From Melghirimyces algeriensis (GTDB taxonomy: Bacteria; Bacillota; Bacilli; Thermoactinomycetales; DSM-45169): 64,000 bases of DNA. Positions 15,600 through 23,928 of the stretch are shown in pieces (the stretch's first letter is position 1; every line of letters starts with the position of its first letter). The notes beneath the pieces were generated by a model. It ran no database searches. It saw only the letters and a list, made by a program, of their open reading frames with translations, and was not told where the DNA came from. The translations under genes and the position numbers were made by a program. The DNA lies in assembly GCF_900182565.1 (NCBI RefSeq), contig NZ_FXTI01000007.1, positions 62,001 through 126,000 on the forward strand. Reading direction: 5' to 3'.

Positions 15600-16934
15600 T
15601 TATAAAAGCATGCTCATTTCTTCTCCCTTTTCCTTTTTCCATTCCAATTGGGTGTAATACATGGTTTGCAGCGACTTTTGAAACGCCTGTTCATCTCGCC
15701 CATCATAACACTGGGCCAATCGATAGGAGGCCCAATACTCTCTTTTTCGGTAACCATGTTTCCCCGCCAACGCCAGCGTTTTCTGATAAAATGGAATCGC
15801 CTCATCAAATCGATCTTGCAGACGATACTGATCCCCGTTTAACATGAACGCTGTACAAAGACGGGGAATATCATTGCAATCTTGTGCGGATTGGGTAGCC
15901 CGTTGAAGTACTTCGGACGCTTTTAAGAATTGCTGTTGAGACAGGTACAGACTTCCGAGTCTTAGATAAATGGTTGTAATCGATGTTCGATCCGTCAGCT
16001 TTTCTTTCAACTTCAATGCGGTATCAAAACATGACTGTGCTCGGTCAATTTCTCTTTTGGACATAAACACACTGCCCAATACCGTCCAGAGATCAAACAT
16101 ATAGTCATATTGTTTGTTTCTTTGTGCAAGATCCAATCCTTCCATTGCATATTGGGTAGCAAGATCATATACTTTGTGTTTTCGGAGTAGCTCTGAACGC
16201 AGCCAGTAACATGTCAACAACGATTCCATGTCATCTATGTCGGAAAGTTTTGTCCACATTTGTTCAATTATTGCAAGACTTTCTCCGATCCGTCCCAACC
16301 GCTCCAAGTAAACCGCCTTATTTCGATGAATGATAAACCACAAATGCGGACGCTCTCCATCCGGAACAAACGTATTCAAACCTTGATCCGTATATTTTAA
16401 GGCTTCATTCAAATTGTTCTCATAATAACTGATGCATCCCAATTCAACATAGGAAGCTGATGCAATATTGCATACAGTTTGAGGGGAGTGCTGACCTGCC
16501 AGTTGAATCGCCCGATAAAGGGACTGTTTCGCCTGATCCCAGTCATTATCAGAAAAAAAACACCGTCCCTTCAGATAGTATAAAGTGGGAGTCATTGGGT
16601 GGGAATCTGCCATGCTCAATTGATTTAACCGACGTAATGCCTCATCAATGTCTCCAGTTTGCCGAATCGTTTCTACCATTGCAAAATACCGTCGTAAGTC
16701 ATCTGTTTTTTGTTGTTCACCCATCACCAATTCAGGGAGTCTTTCCATATCAATCTCCAATTTTTTGAGCAGATAAAAAGCACGCTCCTGATGAACATAA
16801 GGGATTCCCCTTTCAATATTGCTGATTGTAGCCGTGGAAATATGTTCATCAGCAAGGTCTTCCAACCTCAGGCCCTTTTCCTTCCGAATCTTTCGTATCA
16901 TTTCTCCCATTTCATTGATCCCAAGCCCGGGCAT
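15600..16934 (-). CDS. HTH-TPR regulator of the RRNPP type, paralogue 1
   Basis: 444 residues. The first 65 are an XRE-type helix-turn-helix (RKEKGLRLEDLADEHISTAT, ISNIERGIPYV). The rest is a chain of TPR repeats (for example ALKYTDQGLNTFV, GESLAIIEQMW, AQSCFDTALKLKE, AIPFYQKTLALAGK), the fold by which PlcR, NprR and PrgX bind short imported peptides. It is a close paralogue of the protein at 23929-25263, of the same length. Unlike that one, no Phr-like ORF follows; an intergenic repeat does. The two paralogues bracket the McrBC and erm genes. Targets unknown; control of neighbouring genes is inference. Confidence 0.8.
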   Translation of the reverse strand: MPGLGINEMGEMIRKIRKEKGLRLEDLADEHISTATISNIERGIPYVHQERAFYLLKKLEIDMERLPELVMGEQQKTDDLRRYFAMVETIRQTGDIDEALRRLNQLSMADSHPMTPTLYYLKGRCFFSDNDWDQAKQSLYRAIQLAGQHSPQTVCNIASASYVELGCISYYENNLNEALKYTDQGLNTFVPDGERPHLWFIIHRNKAVYLERLGRIGESLAIIEQMWTKLSDIDDMESLLTCYWLRSELLRKHKVYDLATQYAMEGLDLAQRNKQYDYMFDLWTVLGSVFMSKREIDRAQSCFDTALKLKEKLTDRTSITTIYLRLGSLYLSQQQFLKASEVLQRATQSAQDCNDIPRLCTAFMLNGDQYRLQDRFDEAIPFYQKTLALAGKHGYRKREYWASYRLAQCYDGRDEQAFQKSLQTMYYTQLEWKKEKGEEMSMLL

Positions 16935-17351
16935 TCTGTTTTCATCCCCCTATTCTACTCTCCAATTTATCTCCTGTAACCGTTCTTAAGCATAAAAAAT
17001 AATCACTTCACTTACTTTTTAAAATATCTACTTTGTTGATCGCAGTAATAGGGTATTCATCTGATTTTTCGCCCTCCCCCTCTAAATACAATACACAATC
17101 CGATGAATTTACAAAAGAGAGAGTCGAAACTTAAAAATAAAAACAGGATAATTCATTCTAATGCAGCACAATCACATAAAAGTAATGCTCGTAACACTCT
17201 GATCATATTTCATTCAAATCCCATTACCGTTAGAATGATTGTGATAGAACATATTAAAATGAAAGGGATTGAATATTGACTAACTTACGTATTCGCGCTC
17301 CCTCATTTCTATTCATAAGAACCCACCCGATGAAAAGAAAGGAGGAGCACA
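16935..17351. other. Divergent intergenic region before the McrBC-like operon
   Basis: About 415 bases, AT-rich, between the minus-strand RRNPP regulator and the plus-strand defence operon. It should carry both promoters and probably operators for the regulator. No ORF with a ribosome site and no clear hairpin were seen. Confidence 0.4.
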
Positions 17352-18449
17352 ATGAAAAAGGATATCTGTAAATGGATATTAAACACGCTATCAGATGAGG
17401 ATCTTGCAGGCCTGACCCAGACCATGAACATCAAACTGGATGGTTTTCGACAAATTCATCCGGAACATGTGAAACGACTGCGTCCACGATTGATTCATCA
17501 AATGTTAAAGCCATCCAATTTAAAACTGGCCGGTTTAATGGCTGAATCAGAGGGCGACTTTGATAAGATTCGCCATATGAACCGACAAACGTTGTATGAT
17601 CGGATGGCTCAGGGAGAAATGAAGCCCTCCCTGGTTCTTACCGCGTTGATCACCAGTTCGGAAGCCGAGCATCAAACCTTGGCTGAATCATTGTATGAGG
17701 AATTGTCAAAGAGTGGGCATTTGGAGAAGTGGCAACACCAATATAAACATTTGATCGCTGAATATGATACGGAAGAATTGGATAGTCAGTCCTATAAAGA
17801 GCAGATGATACAACTGAAACAAGAAGCCGAGCAGGCAACAAAAAAAGTTAAAAAGACAGAAAAAAAGTGGTCTGAACGATATCAACGTTTGCAGAAGGAA
17901 ACCCAAAAGTTAACCAATGACTTGCATCGTTTGAAAGAGGAGAATAAAAAATTAATGCGAAGCATCCAACAAACCAAACAAGAACTGCAACAACGGGATA
18001 AAGAACTGGCAGAACAGAGGGAAAAGGATTTTAAAAATAAAAAGAAACTGGATCAGTTAAAAGAAAAAATGAGTGTATTGGAAGAGGAAAATCGGGAACT
18101 GCGAAAGCGAAAAAAGGGAACTGAACCGGAATCCCATTCAACCAGCTTCTCCGTCCAAACAGGGAAAAGGATCGTCATCTTGGGAAACCCAAAAAATTCA
18201 AAAATAAATCAACAACTAAAGCAATTTCCATCCCTGATCGTTGACTCATCGGAAATCGAGAGCATTTTTGAAGAAAACAAACTTCAAACATCCGATCAAA
18301 TCTGGCTTTTAACGTATAATACCTCTCCACAAAAGCAATATTTGGTGCGGACGCATGTTGAAGAAAAGAACTTAAAGGAGTTTTCCAATTTTCAATCGCT
18401 CTACAACCATCTCAAAACATTGGCACAAGGAAGGAATGACAAAGTATGA
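17352..18449 (+). CDS. Coiled-coil protein, first gene of a McrBC-like defence operon
   Basis: 365 residues; ATG 17352 follows AAAGGAGG. Three parts: a helical N-terminal region (1-140) without a known motif; a long coiled coil (about 150-260) with heptads of Leu, Lys, Glu and Gln (LKQEAEQATKKVKKTEKKW, LKEENKKLMRSIQQTKQEL); and a small alpha/beta C-terminal domain beginning KRIVILGNPKNSK, which could be a Rossmann-like module. It overlaps the next gene by 4 bases (ATGA), so the products are coupled. Coiled-coil partners beside McrB/McrC homologues are a feature of the recently defined coiled-coil type IV systems (CoCoNuT-like); placing this operon there is inference. It may be a sensor or scaffold. 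Confidence 0.65.
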   Translation: MKKDICKWILNTLSDEDLAGLTQTMNIKLDGFRQIHPEHVKRLRPRLIHQMLKPSNLKLAGLMAESEGDFDKIRHMNRQTLYDRMAQGEMKPSLVLTALITSSEAEHQTLAESLYEELSKSGHLEKWQHQYKHLIAEYDTEELDSQSYKEQMIQLKQEAEQATKKVKKTEKKWSERYQRLQKETQKLTNDLHRLKEENKKLMRSIQQTKQELQQRDKELAEQREKDFKNKKKLDQLKEKMSVLEEENRELRKRKKGTEPESHSTSFSVQTGKRIVILGNPKNSKINQQLKQFPSLIVDSSEIESIFEENKLQTSDQIWLLTYNTSPQKQYLVRTHVEEKNLKEFSNFQSLYNHLKTLAQGRNDKV

Positions 18450-20404
18450 GCCATAATCGCTGGGATACAGATATGGTCGGCGTATTGGCTGAAGAAGGGT
18501 TTGTAAAGGAACAGATCGGTAAAGAGGCTGTTTTTGTCAATTCGCAAAATGTGATTCAGTTTTATGTTCGATTAATCTCCCAACCCCCTGCCAGTTTCCC
18601 AGATCAGGAGTTGATCACTTGTTATGGGGATGCGCTTGAAGAAAAATGGGGATTTGAAGATCCCATTCATCAACATCCTATGATCCGGGAACAGGAATTA
18701 AGGTCTTTTCTCAAGGACAGTCTCATTGTATTTCACGTTCAAACGACTGGACTTCCAGGTCGAACTCAATTTTATGTGGGGACGCATTTAAGATTGATCG
18801 GCAAGACAGACCGTTTTCATCCAAATCAGTTTTTTGTTCCTCTTCCCGTTTTCAGCCAAGAATCGCATGGAATCACTTTTGAGGAATTTTTGAATCGACT
18901 GATGAACCAAAAGTATCTTGGTCATATAGAACATATCTCCAAAGAACCCAATGATACCCCGCCATTCATCTTGTGGAAAGACCCTGGTGAACATTTTAAG
19001 GTCCTTGGAGAATTCACCTTTCATCATTATGCATACGGGGGTTTTCGATATTACGGAGAAGACATCCGGATGATGGATATGACGACGGACTGGAGCCATC
19101 ATTCCTATTTAAACGAACTCAACCTGGAAAATATTGCTTTGGTAACCAAAGAAGTTTGCCAAGAAATTTCGGATGCTCTGAAAGAAGCTCCTCCCATCAA
19201 ACAGCAAAAAGTGAACGCCATCGAAGAATTGGATCAAACACAACAACAGGTCGCAGTCACTGTCCCAACGGAAACGGCAACTATTGCTGATAAGGAAACA
19301 AATTTCCTGGCTGATTTTGTACAACTGACAAAAGATCAGGGATTGTTATATGACGAAACAGACCTTTACAACTTCCATACAGCCATGAAGTCATCAAATT
19401 TGGTTATCTTAGCTGGTATGAGCGGAACCGGGAAGTCTTGTTTGGTTCAGACTTACAGTCGTGCTTTGGGATTGGAAGATCATCAACTGGCCTTTATATC
19501 CGTTCGCCCTGATTGGTCGGATGACACGGATCTGATCGGCTACACAGACATGCTTCACAAGGTATACCGACCAGGGGATTCCGGTTTGATTAATGTTCTC
19601 CGGGACGCCGCCAAAGAAGAAAACCGGGACAAGCTCTATCTTGTCTGTTTTGATGAGATGAACCTGTCCCGTGTGGAGCATTATTTTTCACAATTTCTGT
19701 CCGTACTTGAAAAGGAACACAATCGGGAGCTCCGTTTGTATAACGATGATCTCACCCAATGTTTGTACAACTCCACACTGTATCCGCCAACCATCCCCAT
19801 TGGGGATAATGTTCTGTTCGTCGGAACTGTAAATCTGGATGAATCCACTTACCATTTTTCCGATAAGGTGCTGGATCGAGCCAATGTTATCCGCTTACAT
19901 GTGATGCCTTTTCATTTACTGAAAGAACTGGAGCAACGAAAACAGACCGTTCATCATGCAAATCGAACACTTCCTGAAATCTCTCTTTCGACTTATCAAT
20001 CATTCCAAAAAGAAGACCATCTAAATGGTCTTACCGAACGGGAATTGGAATTTTTATGGACTTGTCATGAAGCAATTCAACAGGTGAATAACAACATCGG
20101 TATCGGCCCCCGTATTGTCCGGCAAATTGGACGTTATTTAAACAATGTACCGAAACACGGCCCATTAAACCGACAGAATGCCCTGGATCTTCAAGTTGTC
20201 CAACGGATTGTAACCAAAATCCGGGGGCCAGAAGATCTTCTGTGCGATTTACTTGGACGTTACAACCGACAGACTGGAAAGGTGTCAGACAGTCCATTAC
20301 TAAACATCCTCGATGATTTCCGGGATATTTCATTCTTTACAGAAACCCGAAAAGCCTTGCAACATAAGACGAAAGAGTTGGAGATCAATGGATATACCGT
20401 TTGA
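18446..20404 (+). CDS. McrB-like AAA+ NTPase
   Basis: 652 residues. The N-terminal 300 are a specificity region of unknown fold. The AAA+ module follows: Walker A GMSGTGKS at 324-331, Walker B LYLVCFDEMN with Asp-Glu at about 403-404, and sensor-like GTVNLDES at 460-467 followed by HFSDKVLDRAN. The DEMN and GTxNxDES signatures place it with McrB-type motor subunits of modification-dependent restriction and related systems, which couple NTP hydrolysis to a McrC-type nuclease. The next gene encodes such a nuclease and overlaps by 17 bases. Canonical McrB GTPases have an MNTADR motif, so GTP rather than ATP use is not assured. Likely anti-phage or nucleic acid quality control. Confidence 0.8.
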   Translation: MSHNRWDTDMVGVLAEEGFVKEQIGKEAVFVNSQNVIQFYVRLISQPPASFPDQELITCYGDALEEKWGFEDPIHQHPMIREQELRSFLKDSLIVFHVQTTGLPGRTQFYVGTHLRLIGKTDRFHPNQFFVPLPVFSQESHGITFEEFLNRLMNQKYLGHIEHISKEPNDTPPFILWKDPGEHFKVLGEFTFHHYAYGGFRYYGEDIRMMDMTTDWSHHSYLNELNLENIALVTKEVCQEISDALKEAPPIKQQKVNAIEELDQTQQQVAVTVPTETATIADKETNFLADFVQLTKDQGLLYDETDLYNFHTAMKSSNLVILAGMSGTGKSCLVQTYSRALGLEDHQLAFISVRPDWSDDTDLIGYTDMLHKVYRPGDSGLINVLRDAAKEENRDKLYLVCFDEMNLSRVEHYFSQFLSVLEKEHNRELRLYNDDLTQCLYNSTLYPPTIPIGDNVLFVGTVNLDESTYHFSDKVLDRANVIRLHVMPFHLLKELEQRKQTVHHANRTLPEISLSTYQSFQKEDHLNGLTERELEFLWTCHEAIQQVNNNIGIGPRIVRQIGRYLNNVPKHGPLNRQNALDLQVVQRIVTKIRGPEDLLCDLLGRYNRQTGKVSDSPLLNILDDFRDISFFTETRKALQHKTKELEINGYTV

Positions 20405-22172
20405 AATTCATTTTGAACAAAAGGGACACCAACAGACATTGGATCGGTTTTTTACAGACGAAACCGATTTTTACAAGCATACAGGGGCACTCATTCAACT
20501 GACTGAAAACATCCCTTTGACGGTTATCTTTCACAGCAATGATCCCTCTGTCCGTTTTTATATGGATGGATTGGACAGTTTACCTGAAACAACGGTTAAA
20601 ACAGATCCAGAGGGTGGGATATATTTGTCACCCTCCCCCTATCCAGTCACGCTGTTTGATCCACGGGATGATGTCTATCCCTTTATCCCTGGTTATTACC
20701 GTATTCGTATATCCACCCATCAACAGTCTTACTATGCCGGATTACGCATTTTGCCCAAGCAAATCCAAGTGTCGCAATTGGAACAGATGCGTGAGGAAGT
20801 AGAACATGTTCTTCAGGGATTGGCTCTAAACTGGTATCGCAAAAATATGGTCAACCGTCCAATGGCAATGGACACAACGGTCCCTCCCAAATTGATGTTG
20901 CAATCCATGATGATTCAGCGTCATTTTCCAAAGGCCATTTCTGCGTTAAATGACCTTCGCGAAAAAATTCACTACCGCGTCCAAAAGGCATACAAAAACC
21001 TCCCTGTGGAGCGCTGCAAAGTGATTGACAATGTTACTGTTAAACAGCATTTGACACAACCAGCAAACACTATGACTTTAAAAACACCTTACCGAGTGAT
21101 TGATGTCGATCTTCCGGAAAATCGACTGTTAAAACATATCACGCGGTCGATCACCCGGATGCTACATCAATTCAATGACAGTGCGGATCAATATCGCAAA
21201 AAAATCAACGATGAACTGGGATCCTTTTCTGAAAACAGTACAATTGTTCGCCAAAAACAAAACGTATTAAAAGATCTAAATGATACCCTTCGTCAAGCAC
21301 ATAAATTGAAACGATCCTTCCAGCGCATTCAATCTGCTCCATGGTATTCAAATATTTCGGATACATGGTCTGTCAATGTCTCCCATGTCATGAACAGTGA
21401 CGCACGGTATCGGGCAATTTATCAGTTATACAGGGAGTGGAAGCAGAAAGATATCACCATTACTCTGGACGAATCCCTCCAATATCAATGGAAACGAACA
21501 GATAAATTGTATGAAATCTGGAGTATGATTCAATTGATTCAATTGCTGTCAAGGGAGCCTCTCGGTTACCGTCCGGTGAGCGGATGGATGGTTCATTCCG
21601 TTATGAACAACGGGACCATGCATATCCCCTCTCTTCCGGCAGGAGAAAAGATTGTGTTTGAAAAGGAAGAGATCCGACTTCATTTGACCTATGACGGTAC
21701 TGTTCCCACAAACAGCAAACAAACCACGCTATATGGTACCCCGGTTTACACGCGAGGTACCAACAACCGTCCCGATGCACGGTTGGATATATACAAACGA
21801 GGCACCTATATCGGTGGGCAGGTTATGGACTTTAAATATCGTCCAAAAATCGCTGTCTGGAATCCGAATCGGATCGGAAATAACCGGCAAACCGATACCA
21901 TGCGACAGCTAAACAGTTATGGATCTGATTTTCGTTCTCCATTCCTGTATACACCGGATTGGAAATGGCGCCAAGCCATTCGGGAGGTTTGGGCCCTTTA
22001 TCCTGAACAACATCCAAAAGAAAGTGTGGACTACATTGAGGACCACAGCATTTGCCTGCTTTCGCTCAGCCCCGGTTTTCACAACCGTCATGTGGCCAAG
22101 CGGTTACAGCAAGTCATCGATCAACTGGTAAAGGAATACGATGCTTTCTGCGGTAAGTCAAACAATCCATAA
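20388..22172 (+). CDS. DUF2357 / McrC-like protein with a PD-(D/E)xK nuclease domain
   Basis: 594 residues from ATG 20388, with GGAG just upstream and a 17-base overlap with the McrB-like gene; the earlier in-frame codons lie deep in that gene and are rejected. The N-terminal half is beta-rich and followed by helices (about 140-340), as in DUF2357 proteins. The C-terminal part has a PD-(D/E)xK-like nuclease arrangement: RPDARLDIYKRG and then GQVMDFKYRPK, giving Asp and Asp-x-Lys of the active site. McrC-like proteins bind the McrB ring and cut DNA or RNA. A strong terminator follows, closing a three-gene unit. Substrate (modified DNA or RNA) cannot be told from sequence. Confidence 0.75.
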   Translation: MDIPFEIHFEQKGHQQTLDRFFTDETDFYKHTGALIQLTENIPLTVIFHSNDPSVRFYMDGLDSLPETTVKTDPEGGIYLSPSPYPVTLFDPRDDVYPFIPGYYRIRISTHQQSYYAGLRILPKQIQVSQLEQMREEVEHVLQGLALNWYRKNMVNRPMAMDTTVPPKLMLQSMMIQRHFPKAISALNDLREKIHYRVQKAYKNLPVERCKVIDNVTVKQHLTQPANTMTLKTPYRVIDVDLPENRLLKHITRSITRMLHQFNDSADQYRKKINDELGSFSENSTIVRQKQNVLKDLNDTLRQAHKLKRSFQRIQSAPWYSNISDTWSVNVSHVMNSDARYRAIYQLYREWKQKDITITLDESLQYQWKRTDKLYEIWSMIQLIQLLSREPLGYRPVSGWMVHSVMNNGTMHIPSLPAGEKIVFEKEEIRLHLTYDGTVPTNSKQTTLYGTPVYTRGTNNRPDARLDIYKRGTYIGGQVMDFKYRPKIAVWNPNRIGNNRQTDTMRQLNSYGSDFRSPFLYTPDWKWRQAIREVWALYPEQHPKESVDYIEDHSICLLSLSPGFHNRHVAKRLQQVIDQLVKEYDAFCGKSNNP

Positions 22173-22179
22173 GTATCAA

Positions 22180-22216
22180 AAAAGACCGTTCCAAGCTCTG
22201 CAAGGGAACGGTCTTT
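22180..22216 (+). terminator. Terminator of the McrBC-like operon
   Basis: AAAGACCGTTCC pairs with GGAACGGTCTTT across an 11-base loop, 8 bases after the stop. Confidence 0.85.
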
Positions 22217-22432
22217 GAACGACTAATCTCTTTTTCTGTGCGTTTTTTCATAGCCAAATCCCCCAGCTTATCGGCATCCCAACTTTAGCCAAAGCAGCTT
22301 GCTCCTTTCTTGCTGACAAATATGTGCTACAGGGAGCAAACAAGAAGTTGCCAACTTGCATTTCTTGACTTTCCCTACCCGTATCTATATACTTTAGTTG
22401 TTCTTTTACATTGAAGGAGGATTATAAAAAGA

Positions 22433-22477
22433 ATGATCTTTTCCATCAGACTGCGTTTCCCAACTTTGAACAAGTAA
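22433..22477 (+). CDS. erm leader peptide
   Basis: A 14-codon ORF encodes MIFSIRLRFPTLNK and has GGAGG upstream. Its RLRFPTLN core equals that of the ErmD/ErmK-type leader, the segment at which macrolide-bound ribosomes stall. It lies 256 bases before the erm start. Recognition is from family knowledge and sequence alone. Confidence 0.85.
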   Translation: MIFSIRLRFPTLNK

Positions 22478-22733
22478 ATAAATACGTTCAAAGGCTCTGC
22501 TTGTGTATGCAGAGTAACGGGATCAGTCTGTCCTTTTTTAAATATATAAAACATGTATTGAAAAAAAGGGAGGAGACTTGGTCTGCCTTTCTTTTTTTCA
22601 TGCAAAAATTTGGATTAAGAAAGCATTCGTTAAGTACTGAAATCTTATTACCCTTTTCATCATGAAGTAAACCACATCCCTTTACTCTGTCACAGGCATC
22701 CTGTGATTTTTTGATTTCAGAAGGGATGAACTG
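22478..22733 (+). promoter_or_regulatory. Attenuator region controlling erm
   Basis: Several helices can form: GCTCTGC / GCAGAG just after the leader peptide (about 22494-22514); TCACAGG / CCTGTGA followed by TTTTTT (about 22690-22713), a typical intrinsic terminator; and CATCCCTT / AAGGGATG, whose right arm (22722-22729) covers the erm ribosome site. This gives both a transcription attenuator, as known for ermK, and a translation block. Ribosome stalling on the leader would shift the pairing and open erm. Confidence 0.7.
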
Positions 22734-23594
22734 ATGATGAAAAAGGGAGATAAATACAACAAAAAAATATTCAATCGGGTTGAACCCCCAAACTTTTCAG
22801 GTCAGCATTTTATGCATAACAAGAAATTGTTAAATGAAATCGTCAACAGGGCAAATATCAAAACCCATGAAACCGTATTAGAATTGGGAGCCGGAAAAGG
22901 TGCACTGACGACAATATTGAATCAAAGAGCGAAAAAGGTACTAGCAGTGGAATACGACGCTGAACTTGTCAACATTCTTCAACGTAAAACAGCCAACAGT
23001 TCCAATACCATCATCATTCAACAAGACATTATGAAGATCCATCTGCCAAAAGAGCCATTTGTAGTGGTCTCCAATATCCCTTACGCAATAACGACTCCAA
23101 TTATGAAAATGCTTCTAAACAACCCTTCAAGCGGTTTCCAAAGAGGAGCCATCATAATGGAAAAAGGGGCGGCAAAAAGGTTTACAGCTTCACATATAAA
23201 AAATTCGTACGTTCTAGCGTGGCGAATGTGGTTTGATATTCACTATATAAAAGAGATTTCTATATCTAATTTTTCGCCACCCCCAAGAGTAGATTCTGCC
23301 TTGGTTTTGATTATGAGAAAGAAAAAACCGTTTTTGTCAAACCAAGATCAGAAAGCTTTTTGGGGACTTGCAGAATATGTGATGAAATATCCCAAGGCGA
23401 AAGTGAATCATGTGTTAAGAGAAATCTTCACCACTCCTCAATTCAAACATTTAAAAAGAAAGCTAAACCTTGATAGTGAATCCATGATTAGCTCTTTGAC
23501 AGAAGAACAATGGGCAATGGTTTATAAAACTATGATTCAATTTGTACCAAAACCTTTTTGGCCAAGATTGAAAAAGAAGAAACGCGACAGGTGA
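22734..23594 (+). CDS. erm: Erm-type 23S rRNA (adenine-2058-N6) methyltransferase
   Basis: 286 residues. The SAM-binding motif VLELGAGKGALT and the catalytic motif SNIPYAITTP are those of the KsgA/Erm family; the N-terminal GQHFMHNKKLLNEIV also fits. The basic C-terminal tail (FWPRLKKKKRDR) is typical of the ErmD group. The enzyme methylates A2058 of 23S rRNA and gives resistance to macrolides, lincosamides and streptogramin B. An ermD-like leader and attenuator precede it and a strong terminator follows, so the gene appears functional and inducible. The ATG ATG start leaves 22734 or 22737 possible. KsgA is excluded by the leader and tail. It lies within an accessory block, but I see no transposon next to it. 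Confidence 0.9.
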   Translation: MMKKGDKYNKKIFNRVEPPNFSGQHFMHNKKLLNEIVNRANIKTHETVLELGAGKGALTTILNQRAKKVLAVEYDAELVNILQRKTANSSNTIIIQQDIMKIHLPKEPFVVVSNIPYAITTPIMKMLLNNPSSGFQRGAIIMEKGAAKRFTASHIKNSYVLAWRMWFDIHYIKEISISNFSPPPRVDSALVLIMRKKKPFLSNQDQKAFWGLAEYVMKYPKAKVNHVLREIFTTPQFKHLKRKLNLDSESMISSLTEEQWAMVYKTMIQFVPKPFWPRLKKKKRDR

Positions 23595-23604
23595 CAAACC
23601 TTTC

Positions 23605-23643
23605 AAAAAAACTGTTCCAAGTGAGAGCTTGGAACAGTTTTTT
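23605..23643 (+). terminator. Terminator of erm
   Basis: AAAAAACTGTTCCAAG pairs with CTTGGAACAGTTTTTT across 6 bases, 10 bases past the stop. Confidence 0.9.
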
Positions 23644-23798
23644 GCTTTGAATCGCTTCTTTTCACACAAATGGTTACATCCGATAGAAAATATTCGGACA
23701 AAAGAGCCATCTTCGTTCCCTGACAGCCGATGAGTGCTCCCATAAAAAAACAAGCCGGCCAAAGCCGACTCCCTTCATCCCACAATAACCAGCCTGTG

Positions 23799-23927
23799 CT
23801 ACCCTCCCCCCGGTTCAAGGTTAGCCTTTTGGGAAGGAACGGCATAACAGTCCATATTGAGATCAGCAGGCACATGACTTACAGGAACAAATACGAAAAC
23901 AGTCACTGTCAACAGGATTCGAAACAT
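23799..23927 (-). CDS. Phr-like pro-peptide paired with an RRNPP regulator
   Basis: A 42-residue ORF whose ATG lies one base after the stop of the TPR regulator (TAA C ATG), which is how phr genes follow rap/npr genes. It has an N-terminal hydrophobic export signal (MFRILLTVTVFVFVPVSHVP) and a polar C-terminal part ADLNMDCYAVPSQKANLEPG from which a short pheromone would be cut and re-imported by Opp. The ribosome site is weak (TTGAAGAG), so translation is probably coupled to the regulator. The exact mature peptide is unknown. Confidence 0.65.
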   Translation of the reverse strand: MFRILLTVTVFVFVPVSHVPADLNMDCYAVPSQKANLEPGGG

Positions 23928-23928
23928 G

